Source: Albifimbria verrucaria (taxonomy: Eukaryota; Ascomycota; Sordariomycetes; Hypocreales; Stachybotryaceae). Taken from it: a DNA stretch of 64,000 nucleotides. Both the position numbers and the translations under genes were made by a program. The notes under the pieces were generated by a model, which saw only the letters and a list, made by a program, of their open reading frames with translations, was not told the origin of the DNA and did no database searches. Shown here one piece after another: positions 35,533 to 47,411 of this stretch. Positions within the stretch are counted from its first letter, which is position 1; each line of letters opens with the position of its first letter. The DNA lies in NCBI GenBank assembly GCA_020081605.1, contig JAHREC010000045.1, positions 2,542,001 through 2,606,000 on the forward strand. The letters run 5' to 3'.

Positions 35533-36168
35533 GCTGAGAGATTTGATGGCAAGGAAATCTGACGCGGCTCAAGTTGATGGTGCCAGAGCGGACAGAAAGG
35601 ATGAGGAAGCGAGAAAGGAGACAGTTATTAATTAAATAAATAACAGAGCCTCAAATCCATAGCACGAGGTTCAGAATCCTTTGCATTAATTAAGAGCGGT
35701 CAGGGGTAAATGACAGGCATTGTAAGACCTTGACCCGGAACTGGCTATTCACCCAAAAGTACTTTCAATTTTTTTATTTTTTTGGTGAACCATGAGCTGA
35801 ATATTCAATGAAACTTTTGCCAGCGACTTATACGAACGGATGACTCATTTTATCATTCATTTTGCATGCAGGACCGTGAAAGGCGCTTTCGTATTTGTAC
35901 AGTCAGCGTCGCGTCCTACCATATTCGCCCGTGGAGTAGAATTGGGCTGTGCACATTCAGCCTAAACAAAGAAAAAGACACGCTGTGACTGGTTCTGAAC
36001 CGCAAACTTGTGTGTATTTGTGAAAGCCGTTCCAGACCCTGTACGCAGCACGGGCTAGGGAATACGAGCCGCCCCTTTCCATGCTGCCTGAGAGGCGGAG
36101 CAGTAAGCTTATAAATAACCTGATGAATTTCTCTTACATCTACCGGCACTACTATAGCAGCACTATCG
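35533..36168. other. Intergenic, no gene seen
   Basis: 5' flank of the GPI-type protein and 3' flank of the FAD monooxygenase. No credible ORF. Confidence 0.5.
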
Positions 36169-38071
36169 TTAAGAGAAGAAAATCATATCGAGATATTCCA
36201 ACCAGCCCTGTTCAGTGACACCAGCGTAGCCAATATACATATCGGGGCGTATAACCACACTCAAACAATCGTTTTCAGCGACCCAATCTGCAGTGAAGAC
36301 CCCACCATGAGCAGATAGCCCCGCGCTGTCTCGATTTTCCTTTACAGGCTGCCCTGTGTCATCTTCCTTTCGAGTGGGTGGGAGAATGACCAAGGCAGTA
36401 GCGAGATCATTATACTGTTCAGGGACGCTGCGAGGCTGGCCAATGAACAAGACGACGAATTTCCCATATGATACTTTCGAATAAAGTCGTGAAGGATTGG
36501 CACTCTTGTAAGACGCGATAAGAACGTCGGGACAACGATAGCCGGCTTTCCAGATTCCTTCAGTCGACTCATGCACTAGTGGAGATGACAGGTCGTGGTA
36601 CGAAACTCCCATACCTGCTCAATAAGGTCATTCATGGTTAGTAGTGATTATTGACGTGCCGACTCTGCCGATAGGTTGAGAAAACACATACCAGTGATAT
36701 AGCCTGCGTTTCGCTCAATGGTCGCCACGTATTTCTTCGCTTCGTGTATCGTGTCCCTCACAAGAGCAGCTGCGACGTCGATGACCCCTTTGCGGTAGCT
36801 CTTCTCTCGAGGTCATACGTTTGAAGCAATTTCTTCACTACTTGTGGTTTCAGATCGTTCTTGAGGACCATAGCTAGGCGCCAAGCAAGGCTGAACGCAT
36901 CTGCAAGGCCAGTGTTGAGACCTTGGCCTCCATTTACACTATGTACGTGGGCTGCGTCACCAGCTAGAAATATTCTGCCTTCTCCAATTTTGGAGATGAA
37001 AGATGATGCGATTCGTTCTTTCACTGTATAGAAAGTCAGCTCAATAGCTCAATCAGAGTCACGAGACAGTTTTCATCAGAAGCGCGCACCATCAAATGTG
37101 CTATACCATTCCACTTCTCGGAAGTCAATTCGATGAGGCGCCATATGGTTCTTTATGGACTCTTGAGCTCGCTCAGAATTCACTTCGCCATCGAGTAAGA
37201 CATAAAAGCGAGAAAGACCTCGCTCTCGAGGGATCCAAGATACCCGGGATTGTCCGTTGACTTGAAATGTTATGATTTCAGGGCATACGGGAAATCCGTA
37301 TCGATGAATGCGTCGATCACAGCCCAGAGCATCTCGGGCTTTGTCCCTGTGAAGCTGATTCCCAATGCGTTGCGGACCATGGAGCGTGCACCATCAGCAC
37401 CAATAGCATATTTGCTCCGAAACTTGTGGCCCTTGTTGGTAATAATCTCAACATGCTCATCACTTTCATTTATTTCGGTCACGGCTGCTCCATAGAGTAC
37501 CGAGTTGTCAAGGCGGTCTCGCAGCATCGCCTCTATTACTGGTTGGCCTATCATAAGAAAGTTCTTATGTAGAGTATGTTCAAGGCTTACCCACCACTTA
37601 TTCTGACGCGATTTGAACTCGCCATCGGAGAAAGTCGAGCTAGCTAATCATGTTCAGTTTACTAACGCCTTGTGAGAAGAAACCAGTACTGACTGTTGCA
37701 TTTTAAACCTAATGGAAGTAGCTCCTCTAGCAGATCAGCAACCTCGAGGTACTGCTGTGTGCGGGCATTGAGTGCGTCAGCACGCCCATATTCGAGGCTC
37801 CGAGGCTTCGCATCTAGCAATAATTAGACCAGACTCATAGTGTTGTGTAGAGTTTGAGGTCCGCACCTAATACACGGACTGTAACACCAAGACGACGCAG
37901 CAAGAGCCCACTGAATAAACCTGTAGGACCACCTAGGAGTTGTAAGTCAGATTGAGGGTATGATGAAGAAATAGAGCACTGACCTCCTACGATAGCGACA
38001 TCAACATCTTCCCACTCGTTGTCTAGTTGGTCACCAGACAACCCCTGGCTTGATGACTCAAAGGAGCCCAT
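36169..38071 (-). CDS. FAD-dependent monooxygenase (phenol 2-monooxygenase-like), next to isocyanide synthase
   Basis: This is a group A flavin monooxygenase of about 530 residues. The interrupted N-terminal FAD motif becomes VAIVGGGPTGL after splicing. The DG motif is in AIGADGARSMVR and the GD motif in RIFLAGDAAHVHSVNGGQGLN. The C terminus (GKFVVLFIG...DMYIGYAG) resembles the thioredoxin-like end of the phenol hydroxylase/PgaE group. The start is ATG 38071; a GTG further upstream has no ATG support. Five or more short introns (49-70 bp) can be placed, for example GTCAGT after GTAGGAG, GTGCGG after GTATTAG and GTATGT near 36690. Frame slips: 37289-37291 (before CPEIITFQVNG) and CCCC 36785-36788 (before VIDVAAALV). 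The gene is divergent from the isocyanide synthase with 1.36 kb between them, so it is a candidate tailoring enzyme of that cluster. Confidence 0.86.
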
Positions 38072-39428
38072 ACCGAATGATGTAGGTTCCGCTAAGTTTG
38101 CAGAACTGAAAATTTTGCTCACCCAGAGTGACTAATGATACATTTTAATGAGCATGATAGAAACGCCAGTATGGCAGGAATCCACCGTCCTCGATGAATC
38201 GGCACCCCTCTTGCTAGGAACGCCCTTGACAGACATGGATACCTGCAAGCTGCTCGGCTATCCCACTTATCCCACCTATCCCACCTGGTGCTACGCACTA
38301 CTGTATCTGCATGAGTGGCGTGTGACATTTGGTGGTCAAGCCTATCATTGCCCTGTGTCTTGTTTGAGTCATCTGCAGGCCCTTTACTGTAAGTACTGGC
38401 CATGCTGTGCGACACTCTCGCTGTAAGCATATACTATATGTTTAATCATTGCCCATTCGGCCATTGCCTCTTTCAACACGCTCCGCAAAGTCAGACGACA
38501 CCACATATTTATTCCTAGATTTCGGCAGCTTGCCGTGAGCATAAGCCAGGGCTACCAGTGATTTGTAGCCATAACTCGAGATTTTAGTCCACATTACAAA
38601 TATCTCCGTGGCATGTCTTCATCTTCTCACCTCCTTCCAATTTCGAATCCTGATTGGGGTGAATGGAACATCATTGGACATCGGCCTGCCGTGATCCACC
38701 CATAAGCCACTGCAACTAGGCATGGTCAGATGGGGACCGACTTCATGTTTGCCTCTTAATTCAAACCTGACGCAATCGTTGCATCCGCTATCCAAAGAAA
38801 ATTTCCAAGCCACTGGCAGATCAAGGCATGCGTTCGGGCTTTCTCCACAGATGCAACCCTACCATTCCCAGGACCTTGAATTACGGCGGTGTTGTTTGGA
38901 TAACCCTGTTTAAGCGCCAATGCAACTATTATGGGCTCGGTATTTGCTATCCAGCCAATGAACAAGCCCTAGGACATGGTCAAAGCCTCAAATTGCGACC
39001 GAGTGACCATGCAACAGCGACAATTAGGAGAGACTGGACCACATGAGGAAGGACCTCTTGGCGGAGGGGGCAATTCTCACCTTTCATCCGAACCACATTT
39101 TCGGTAGAAAAATGCTCAGGCCGTAGCACTCCGCGTCGGAAACAGTTTCCAAGGGAGGAATGGTTAGGGGTATACGTGCTGTAACTGCATTGTTCTCCTG
39201 CCGTTCCCGAGGGTTGCATACATAAGCTCATGCGCGTGTGCAGCCTGCCTTGTCTAACGTGACACCTGCATCAAACATTTTTGTTATCAGACCGGCTCGA
39301 ACTGTTGCTGGCGATTGACAAGCGATCGCTGCTTGTATCCTCATTCAAGTTATCAACTGTTGGGTTGACTGGCGTTAACAGGTGGTTGTCGACGCCTATT
39401 TCCGGTAGTTTGCTCTCAGAACCGAATC
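38072..39428. promoter_or_regulatory. Shared upstream region of the FAD monooxygenase and isocyanide synthase genes
   Basis: This 1.36 kb divergent region has no credible gene. Two copies of TTTGCTC, the core of the Mac1-type copper-response element, lie close to the two starts: 38114-38121 (TTTGCTCA) and 39409-39415. A 27-bp tract of three TATCCCACY units lies at 38259-38285. The copper idea comes from known regulation of Aspergillus isocyanide clusters. The heptamer also occurs elsewhere in the window, so this is weak evidence. Confidence 0.4.
38259..38285 (+). repeat. Short tandem repeat, 3 x TATCCCACY
   Basis: Three 9-bp units with one base varying, in the intergenic region between the divergent cluster genes. 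It could be a binding-site array or chance. Confidence 0.7.
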
Positions 39429-41546
39429 ATGCCGTCAGCTCTCGAGCATTCACTGCCGGACTCTGCGGTCGTGAACATAAAGTCTCTTGATGAACCGTCG
39501 AGCCCAGCACTGCTCCTTAAACGGTCTGGGAGGCTTACCAACACCATTGATATCGCGACCACAGAGATTTCCTCCCAAATTCTAGAGATCATCGACCGCT
39601 ACCGCCTGAGGACATCCTCTAATACTTCTTCTCAAGCCGACCAAGGTGCTATAAAGTTTCTCGCCACTATATATAGCCATGTAAAGTTGGGGGCGACTAT
39701 ACCACTCTGTTTGCCAGCTTTCCCTTTCAAATCACCGAATCGGTCATCCAAGGTTTTAGGGACACTGCCAGATCGAGGCGAAGCATTGGCACTAGCACAT
39801 TTGAACGGCCTTTGCCAAGCAATTGGAGATGTCTACCCTCCCGGCGCAAATTTAACTATCATCTCTGATGGTCTTGTATACAATGGTAAGCATGGCTTGG
39901 TACTCTAACCCAGAGAGGTCGCTGACTTAATACCAGACCTGCTTGGTGTTCCTGACAAGGATGTATGGGCATATGGCGAGTCTTTGAGAGAACTGGCACA
40001 GTCTCAAGGTCACAGCAATATCTCTTTTTCACGCATACGGGATTTGGTAGCCATATCGCTTCCAGATGAATTGGACGAAATGACCTACATAGCCAACGCC
40101 TCCAACTTTCGTCGAGTTTTATTAAATACCTACGGCAGATTTGACAGGGAGTGGAAAGAGGTCATACAAAACGAGGATACCTGCTTGACATATCGTGGGT
40201 ACATCAAATTCCTAGAGACCGACCTAAAAGATGTCTTTCCCTTAGGTGAAAACAGGTCCAAAAGCAAGTACAAGAAAGGGATTGAGTGCATTGCCAAACA
40301 AATGCTCGTGCGCGGAGACGTAAGGTTCCGAAATTGGATAGAAAAGCAAATTGCTAACATTGACCAAGGCTTTTGCAAGCGCGGTAAGACATGCATATAA
40401 GGATCACATTCGTCTTTCGATTCATCCCTCTACTGGCGCCTCAAAGCTATCAATCAGTCTGCTTCCGACAGATAGCTTATACACAACGCCGTGGCACTGT
40501 AGTGTAGCCTTTATGTTAGATGGGACAATCAAAACAGGAATGCGATCTGAATTTGATCAGAACGAAACTCTAGAGCTTGTCTACGAAGATGGCCAGCCTA
40601 GCTATTATCGAGAAAAATCACCGCTTTTGACATGGGGAGAAGAAAAAGGTGGCATTATTGTCGAGCCTATTTATCCTGCCGGTTACATGATACGGCCTCG
40701 AAGTGGCAAGGAGCCATGACGATTGAAGACATGGATGCTGTCAAGGTCAGGGCGTTATCCGAGATCAACTCCCCATCGTCCTTCGTGGTTTCGGGAGGGT
40801 ACCAGATCGCGACCTGTTCTTGAAGAAAACAGAAGAATTTGGCAAGCCCTTACCGTGGAAATTTGGACTTGTGCTAGAAGTAAAAGATCAGGGCACTGAT
40901 ACTCGAGGCCTGAACAATGTGTTATCATCGGAGTGGATGCCTTTCCACTTTGACGGCCTGTTCAAAACAGTCAAGACAAAGGACTCGAATGGTGTTGAAC
41001 GACTCATGCCTGATCCTCCTCGGCAAGTAGCTTCGAGAATAACAAAATCGCTTGGCTTAGTGTTAACAAGAAACAGGTTCCAATTCTTTGAGGCTGTAAC
41101 GGCATCGCCCAAAAACACCGGGTTTACACTGTTTTCATCCTCCACACTTATATTCAAGCACCTTTGCTCTCAGCTTCCCTTGAAACAATATCCAACATGA
41201 CATGGTCCGTCTCGACTTCCAGCTTCAACTCTACTACCATGTCTGGGCTGCCTCTGGTTATGCAGCATCCCACCACGAAGAAGCCATGCATAAGATATCA
41301 TGAACCGTGGCCCCAATCAAAGACCAAATTCGATGCAACAAATATCACTATTGATAACCATCCTGAGTCGGACAGCAATGCGATATGTGAAGCCATCAAT
41401 TCAGTGCTACATGATCGTAGAGTGGCATATTATCATGCGTGGGAGAAGGGGATATGCTGATCAGTGATAATATTCTAGCTATGCATACCAGGAGCGACTT
41501 TACAGCGGGCTGTGATAGGGAATTGTGGAGGATTCATTTCGATTAG
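39429..41546 (+). CDS. Isocyanide synthase (DIT1/PvcA-type) fused to a TauD/TfdA dioxygenase
   Basis: This is a two-domain enzyme of about 690 residues. The N-terminal half is an isocyanide synthase of the Dit1/PvcA family, which converts the amino group of an amino acid to an isonitrile. It has LPDRGEALALAHLNGLCQ, LTIISDGLVYND, FSRIRDLV, HIRLSIHPSTGASKLSI and TPWHCSVAFMLDG. The C-terminal half is an Fe(II)/2-oxoglutarate dioxygenase: HxD in MPFHFDGLF, distal His in ILAMHTRSDF and Arg in CDRELWRIHFD. This fused architecture is known from fungal isocyanide synthases. The intron is 39886-39936 (GTAAGC...CCAG). Frame slips lie at about 40342-40350, 40714-40715, CCCC 40771-40774, TTT 41163-41165 and GGGG 41448-41451. 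Apart from the first, each is fixed by one inserted base of the same kind. The substrate amino acid cannot be predicted here. Confidence 0.92.
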
Positions 41547-42397
41547 ACCTAGTCATTATCGTTCAAACATCCGTATTACCAATTTTCATATGGTGTAGGC
41601 TCGTAACAGTCACCTATAACCCTTGCTTCTAAATTACCTAGCGAGGATCTCTTAGGTAGCATCAGCACGTCATATCTCAACACAGCGAAACAGGTCGCCA
41701 ACATCCCCCTGAACTGGTGGGTTTACGTGACAGCTCAGTACCCAAACGGCAGGTCCTAAGTGTTGGTGGAAGATGCAATCTACTGATCCACTATCTTGCA
41801 TAGGCCCTGGTCGCGCCCTCGAGCGCTGGCCGTAACGGCTCCTCCACCATACATATGCCGAACCAAGTCATGCGAACAGATTCTCCTCTTTAGTCTACTA
41901 GCTGCAGGTCAATTTCAACACTACAAAACTTGAGGCCGACGCAGCAAAGTCAATCACAACAAGGCCTGGACCTCGGCTTCTCGGTAAGACTCCTGCGACT
42001 CCCACCGGCGTGGCATATGGAACTAGAACGCATTCGATCGGTAAGAAGCAAGTGCCAGGTGTTTATTCCCACCCTCCGTGTTTATCGGACCCATACATTG
42101 CAGTAATTTGTCAACAAGTATGCTGCGCAGACCAAATGGCATCTAATTGAGACGGTTCTCGGATAGCTGGTGATAAACGTCAAGCTTGCTAGGTTGCTCA
42201 AACATTTTCTGCTTGTACTGGTCAATCGGCGTTTATTTAATGGGCCGGACTGACTAGAACCACGTAGGTCATTAAGGCTTGGGGCTGGTGGCATTGACTT
42301 GAGAAGGCACACAGCCGATTCAACCATTACAGAGAACAACATTCTCCATTGAACCAACCCTCCCGAATTTCTTAAGAGGCTGAGCCTTTGTATACTA
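41547..42397. other. Intergenic, putative MFS promoter
   Basis: An 850 bp spacer between the isocyanide synthase and the transporter on the same strand. It contains GTTGCTCA (42193-42200), one mismatch from the TTTGCTCA motif. No gene seen. Confidence 0.45.
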
Positions 42398-43941
42398 ATG
42401 GAGCAAAATACCCAATCTTCGACTTTTGAAAAGGCAACTCCCATGACTGGCCCTTCTGTGCACAACTCTTTGCCCGGAAATAGTATTGGCATCCTGGCCA
42501 CCTCAAACTCCGACCCGCCAGCTAATAATGAGTTGGTTGAATCAAAGAAAGTGGATAGCTCAGATGAAAACAAAATAAGGGCCAAAGAATTATCGACAAG
42601 CAAGGAGGTTGACCAAACATGGCATCCTCCAAACAGCGGTACCAATGCTTGGATCCAAATTCTCGGCACTTTCTGCCTCTATTTTAGCACGTGGGGTAAG
42701 TCCTCGTTTCTTTCTGTACCTCGAGGCTCTGGTGCGCTGACGTGTTTTTGTATTAGGCCTTGTTTCCAGTTATGGTGCATATCAAGCAATATACGAGATA
42801 GATCAACTTCGACATTATAGTGCTTTCGAGATATCTGTAATTGGCTCATTACAATTATTCGTCATGACTTTCCTAGGCTTTATCACTGGGCCTATTTTTG
42901 ATGTGGGCTACTTTCGTCATCTGATTCTGACAGGGTCAATCCTCATAGTGGTTGGAACCGTGCTCCAGAGCCTGTGCACAAAATATTGGCAGTATATGCT
43001 CACACAAGGCCTCCTCGTTGGTTTAGGAGCAGGATGTCTTTCCATTCCTACTGTTGCAATTCCTGCATCGTGGTTCACGACAAAACTGCCAATTGCAAAC
43101 GGTATCGCTGCATCTGGGAGCGGACTCGGAGGGTAAAATTTACCAACTCGAGGAAATGGCAAAAGCATGAGCTAATGTTTATAGTGTTGTTCTGCCGATT
43201 ATGATCAAACAGTTAGAGGCTCGAGTTGGGATACACTGGGCTGCTCGAGCCGTGGCTCTGTTGTTTCTGGTTTTACTTGGTCTTGCAAACGTTGTTCTAC
43301 GAGCACCAAGTACCGGCCGAGAACGCAAAATGCCACGTTCATTGGTAGACTCTACGGCTTTCAGTGATTGGCCATACCTGCTCCTGATACTGGGCGCTTT
43401 CACGACATTTCTTGGCCTCTATACGCCATTCGTTTACGTTCAAAGTTACTCACTTGACGAGAAGCTAGTTCCTTCGAGTTTAGTGTTCTACATGGTCGCT
43501 ATACTCAACTCAAGCTCTATATTCGGTCGCATCTTACCTCTATTACTAGCACAGCGCTTAGGCCCAATGAACATGCTCATCTTTGCCATAGCTGGTCTGG
43601 CTATTACTAGCCTCTGCCTCATCACAACAAGCTCGACACCAAGACTGATCATTGCTATAATTATTTACGGCTTTTGGACGGGTACAATGTTTGCCTTGCT
43701 CCCTACAGCTGTAGTACGATTAACAGCGGACAAATACCGAGTGGGGACGAGGTTTGGAATGGGCTTTGCGGTTTACGCCTTTGCTTTTCTCTTCGGGCCT
43801 CCTATAGCTGGAGCTCTTCTCCGGCGTTTCGGTTATCATGCTGCATGGATTTGGGCGGGGGTCGCGATGTTAGTTGGGGCCATAATCATCTCACTGGCGA
43901 GAATGCAGAAGGCTACTTGGCATCTTCGATCTCGAGTTTAA
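42398..43941 (+). CDS. MFS transporter, monocarboxylate-permease-like (MCT family)
   Basis: This is a transporter of about 475 residues with a charged cytosolic N terminus followed by a twelve-helix pattern. Landmarks of fungal MCT-like permeases are WIQILGTFCLYFSTWGL, SSYGAYQ, QGLLVGLGAGCLSIPTVAIP, SWFTTKLPIANGIAASGSGLGG and GTMFALLPTAVVRL. Such permeases often sit in biosynthetic clusters, where they export products or import precursors. Introns: 42696-42756 (GTAAGT...TTAG) and 43133-43184 (GTAAAA...ATAG). Splicing gives one uninterrupted protein, so no frame slip is needed here. It follows the isocyanide synthase on the same strand, and I infer it is the cluster's transporter. The substrate is not predictable. 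Confidence 0.9.
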
Positions 43942-46181
43942 CTTTGCAAAATGCACCCTTTGTCACACGTTTACTCTCCATACAAATATGCTGTTCTGGG
44001 ATCATGAATGTCTCATTTTCCTTGATACTGCCCCTGACTTCTCTCTTCCTTCTCTTCTTCCTCAAAATTTGATGTGGGCACTTTATGGTTAGTAAGTCGA
44101 AGAATGTGTGAGATTAACATAAATGTAGCTCGATGACCCTCACTTATCGTTTCGTATAATTCAGTTGATCATTTGGAAGCATTTAGTCAGGCACTAAAAA
44201 GCGACTTTTGCCCATTTGTTAAAGGATACCTGGGCTACACCCTGTCAAACTACATGCGCTTTAGTAAACCTCGGCTCTCTAAAGAGCTTTACTTCAGTTG
44301 GGAAGTAAATGCTACTTTCTACAGTTGAATCGTTCTTGGAGTATGGTGTAATCCTTCCTCCAATCCACCATATCAACATGGTAAGAATTCTGGAGCGAAG
44401 AGCCCTATTTGGCTTTCCGCTGCGCCCACGTTCCTAATGCTCCAAGAGCTGATACCATGAAGTACCACTTTGGGACCCGTGGCTTCGTGGCGTTCGCTTT
44501 CGATAGTGTACGACACACTCATGTGGCTTCTGACAAGAATCATGACACTGCCACACCTACACGAATGCGTTACCGAGCTACGCTGTGTCACAGGCTCGTT
44601 ACGAATACCTGATTGAGCTAATCATACTCATGTTATGAGGCTTCAGTTAACGACTTGAAGGTGTACCTTTCACGCACAGCCCGGAACGCGGCTCAACGAC
44701 AGGGTGATATCTGCCTGAACTCAACAAGGCTCCTATTCCACAAGTCTTTTTTAATTTTATTGGACGCAAACAAAAGCATTTGGCAGGCAGAATATAAGGT
44801 TGTTAGCAATTATTGTCAAGTTTACTTCTATACTCCAAAAATGGCCTAGAAGGACAATGCCATTACACTTTGGATAATAAGAACAAAATTACAAGACTTG
44901 AACTACTGAGTTCAGCCATTCATCTACCAGCCAAGGCTTATGTATTATCTCCGCACGATGACATGTGGCGTTCATGAACTTGCTCAAGATGTATCAACCC
45001 CCAAAGCGGATTCCTGCAGTATGCTTATGTGAAGTCCCGACAGTCTGGGAGGAGGCTTTGCGCCATCACCGCGTGGAGCGAGCATCTAGGAAAATTCACC
45101 AATAGACGAGGCCATTTGCCGGTCTTCAGCCTATCTCTTTAGTCTCTGGTGATTTGCGGGGGTAAGGGTCTCATTAATTATCGGCTGCAAGGACTCGGCT
45201 GGCCCAGTATTTACTTCTGTGCATCCTTCCATACGCACGAAACATCGCGCTTCATCCACGTGTCATTCGGCATTCCTTTCGTGTAATATAGTTTGAACCC
45301 GAACTGCATACACGCCTCTTGCGTATTCTGTGTTGCGTCTTGGGGAAGATAAAGCCTTGCCTGATCAAACCGAGTTTGAACACAATTTCATCAAGTGTTA
45401 CTCTGAATGAACAACACTAGTATTCTCGGCATAACAGCCTAACAAGCAAGATATGTTGCTATCTATCGTTTCCCATGCTTACTTTCTGGTGGACCGAGTG
45501 AAGAAGTCGTATCTGCAGTGTTGTAAGTAAACTGTCATCAGAGCATTCCTTGAAGAAATCGGAACTCTGGTGACTGGCAAAGCCAACAGTTATTATCCTC
45601 AGTCAAGCCTCCCAAGTGTACTTCGATGACCTTGAAAACACAAAGTAGGCAGGAACAGCTCCAGCATCATATGATACAATTTTTTGGCCTTTCTAGCTTA
45701 CAAGCCAAACAATACTATCGATGATTCAGCTGGCTTTCAAGTTTCGACAAATTGCCAGCTTAATGGCTTATTCACTTCTTCATCTGTGATCGAACGTCAA
45801 GGATACCTGACTAGGAGATTGATGCTAATCTGTGTACGTATCACATCGTGGTGGGAACCAAATCAGAAGATCAGCCTTCAGATACAACGTGATCAATTAA
45901 TGACAGCGATTGCGTAGTTATAAGTGTAGATAAATAGTAAGACATATATGTTCTCCGGATTTTAGTGTTTGTGACGCATTTCCATGGGATTCCAGGTGGC
46001 CTGTGTGAAGCTGTGCTTAAATTGATGTTCAAAGAGTTCATGTTGCATCAATCAAATTGTTGCAGGGTAATCTCAAACATGGCCCGTGATCTGCCATTGC
46101 TTACGCAGCTACCCTCGCGACAAGAGCTTCTCGCGCATCACATCTGGGCCTTCGTTGTCAAGGCGAGCCACGATTCCCAAA
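43942..46181. other. Intergenic, no credible gene
   Basis: A 2.2 kb AT-rich spacer between the transporter and the G-alpha-like gene. ORFs are all short and unlike proteins. Confidence 0.45.
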
Positions 46182-47411
46182 ATGGGGACAGAGCGTGATT
46201 CTGATTCTATCGGTGATGCCAAGGCGTGTACTGAAGATGATACCCAACGTTACGTCTCAAAACCTGCTTCCCTAGACTCAATGCGAGGGTTGTGGGGAAC
46301 CTACTTCACCGACTGAGTATCAGGCTACCATGGCATCAACGCGAAGCCGAAAAGAGGGAACAAATTAATTCTCGAAGAAGATCCATGGAAATCGACAAGT
46401 ACCTTGAAGCAGAATCTCATCGAGCAAAGTACGAGCCGTACGTATACATCTTTGGCGGACGGGATATAACCGAGATTGTCTGGAAGAAAGCTCGTCTTCT
46501 TTCGAATCCATTGAAACAACAAGAGAAGATTGAGTTGCGTGACGAGATCCGAGAATATGTCTTCAAGGCTTTGAGGGGTTAACTGATTGTGTTTCAAAAG
46601 AATCAGATCTAGAAACTCGTGAGCTACTTCAAAACTTGGCTAAAGAATGTGATGAAGTTGTGGACAACCGTAGCGCATGGACCGATCAAAGTTCGACACG
46701 CTCAAGACGAATCTTTTCAGCGAGATTTATTGTGAGAGGATGAATCAACTGGTCATCTCCGCAGCAGATTCTGGTTACATCGGCAATCTCGAATCGTTCT
46801 TAAATTGTTCGGTTTGTGCCGATGGGAGACTTCTAGTCGGTCTCATGGACAGGCTGTGCAGAAGCGACTACGAACCTACAGAACACGACTGGTTTCATTT
46901 CGATGCGATGAGTTATTTCCGCACGATGGAGACGCAGGTATTCGTGGATCCATTGACTATTCGTTTCCTCAGGATGAAATGGGGCTGCTGCTCACAAAGG
47001 CTCAGGCAGCGTTTGCTGGATGCAATCAACTGCGCGATACACGTAGTAGACCTTGGGGTATACGATATGTTCTTGCCTGAAGATGAGAGTTATAGCCGAC
47101 TCCGCGACGACATGGCATTGTTTGGCTCATTGGCCAGCAGCAAACGATTCGCGGGAATACCATTGCTTCTGTTATTTACGAATGTGTCTGTATTTAAGCA
47201 GAAATTGCCGAAAAAGCCTCTGGGCGTTATATTTCCGGAGTACAAGCATCAAGGCACTGCGGACGAGGCGCTCACATATATTCGAGATCGTTATAATGAA
47301 TTGGCTGCGGGCAAGTCGAACTTGGGAGTCTACATCTCTAATCTGGACAGCTCAACTGAAATGGCGGAAATGTTTGAACATCTAAAGACCAACTGCTTCT
47401 TGATGTGCTAG
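46182..47411 (+). CDS. Atypical G-protein alpha-like subunit lacking GTP-binding motifs
   Basis: The protein of about 410 residues aligns in order with heterotrimeric G-alpha subunits. It has an N-terminal helix (IDKYLEAESHRAKYEP), a helical domain, LCRSDYEPTEHDW (like DYVPTEQD of switch I), VVDLGVYDMFLPEDESYSRL (like the ALSEYDQVL...EDES strand) and LLLLFTNVSVFKQKLPKKPL. The nucleotide motifs are absent. The P-loop GxGESGKS/T position reads FGGRDITEI, the DVGGQ switch II is replaced by RMKWGCCSQR, and NKxD is replaced by TNVS. It starts at ATG 46182 (MGTERDSDS, with a Gly2 that could be myristoylated) and ends in NCFLMC. Frame slips: GGGG 46294-46297, GGGG 46575-46578 and AAA 46688-46690, each repaired by one base. 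It is likely a pseudo-GTPase or a decaying paralogue. Confidence 0.82.
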
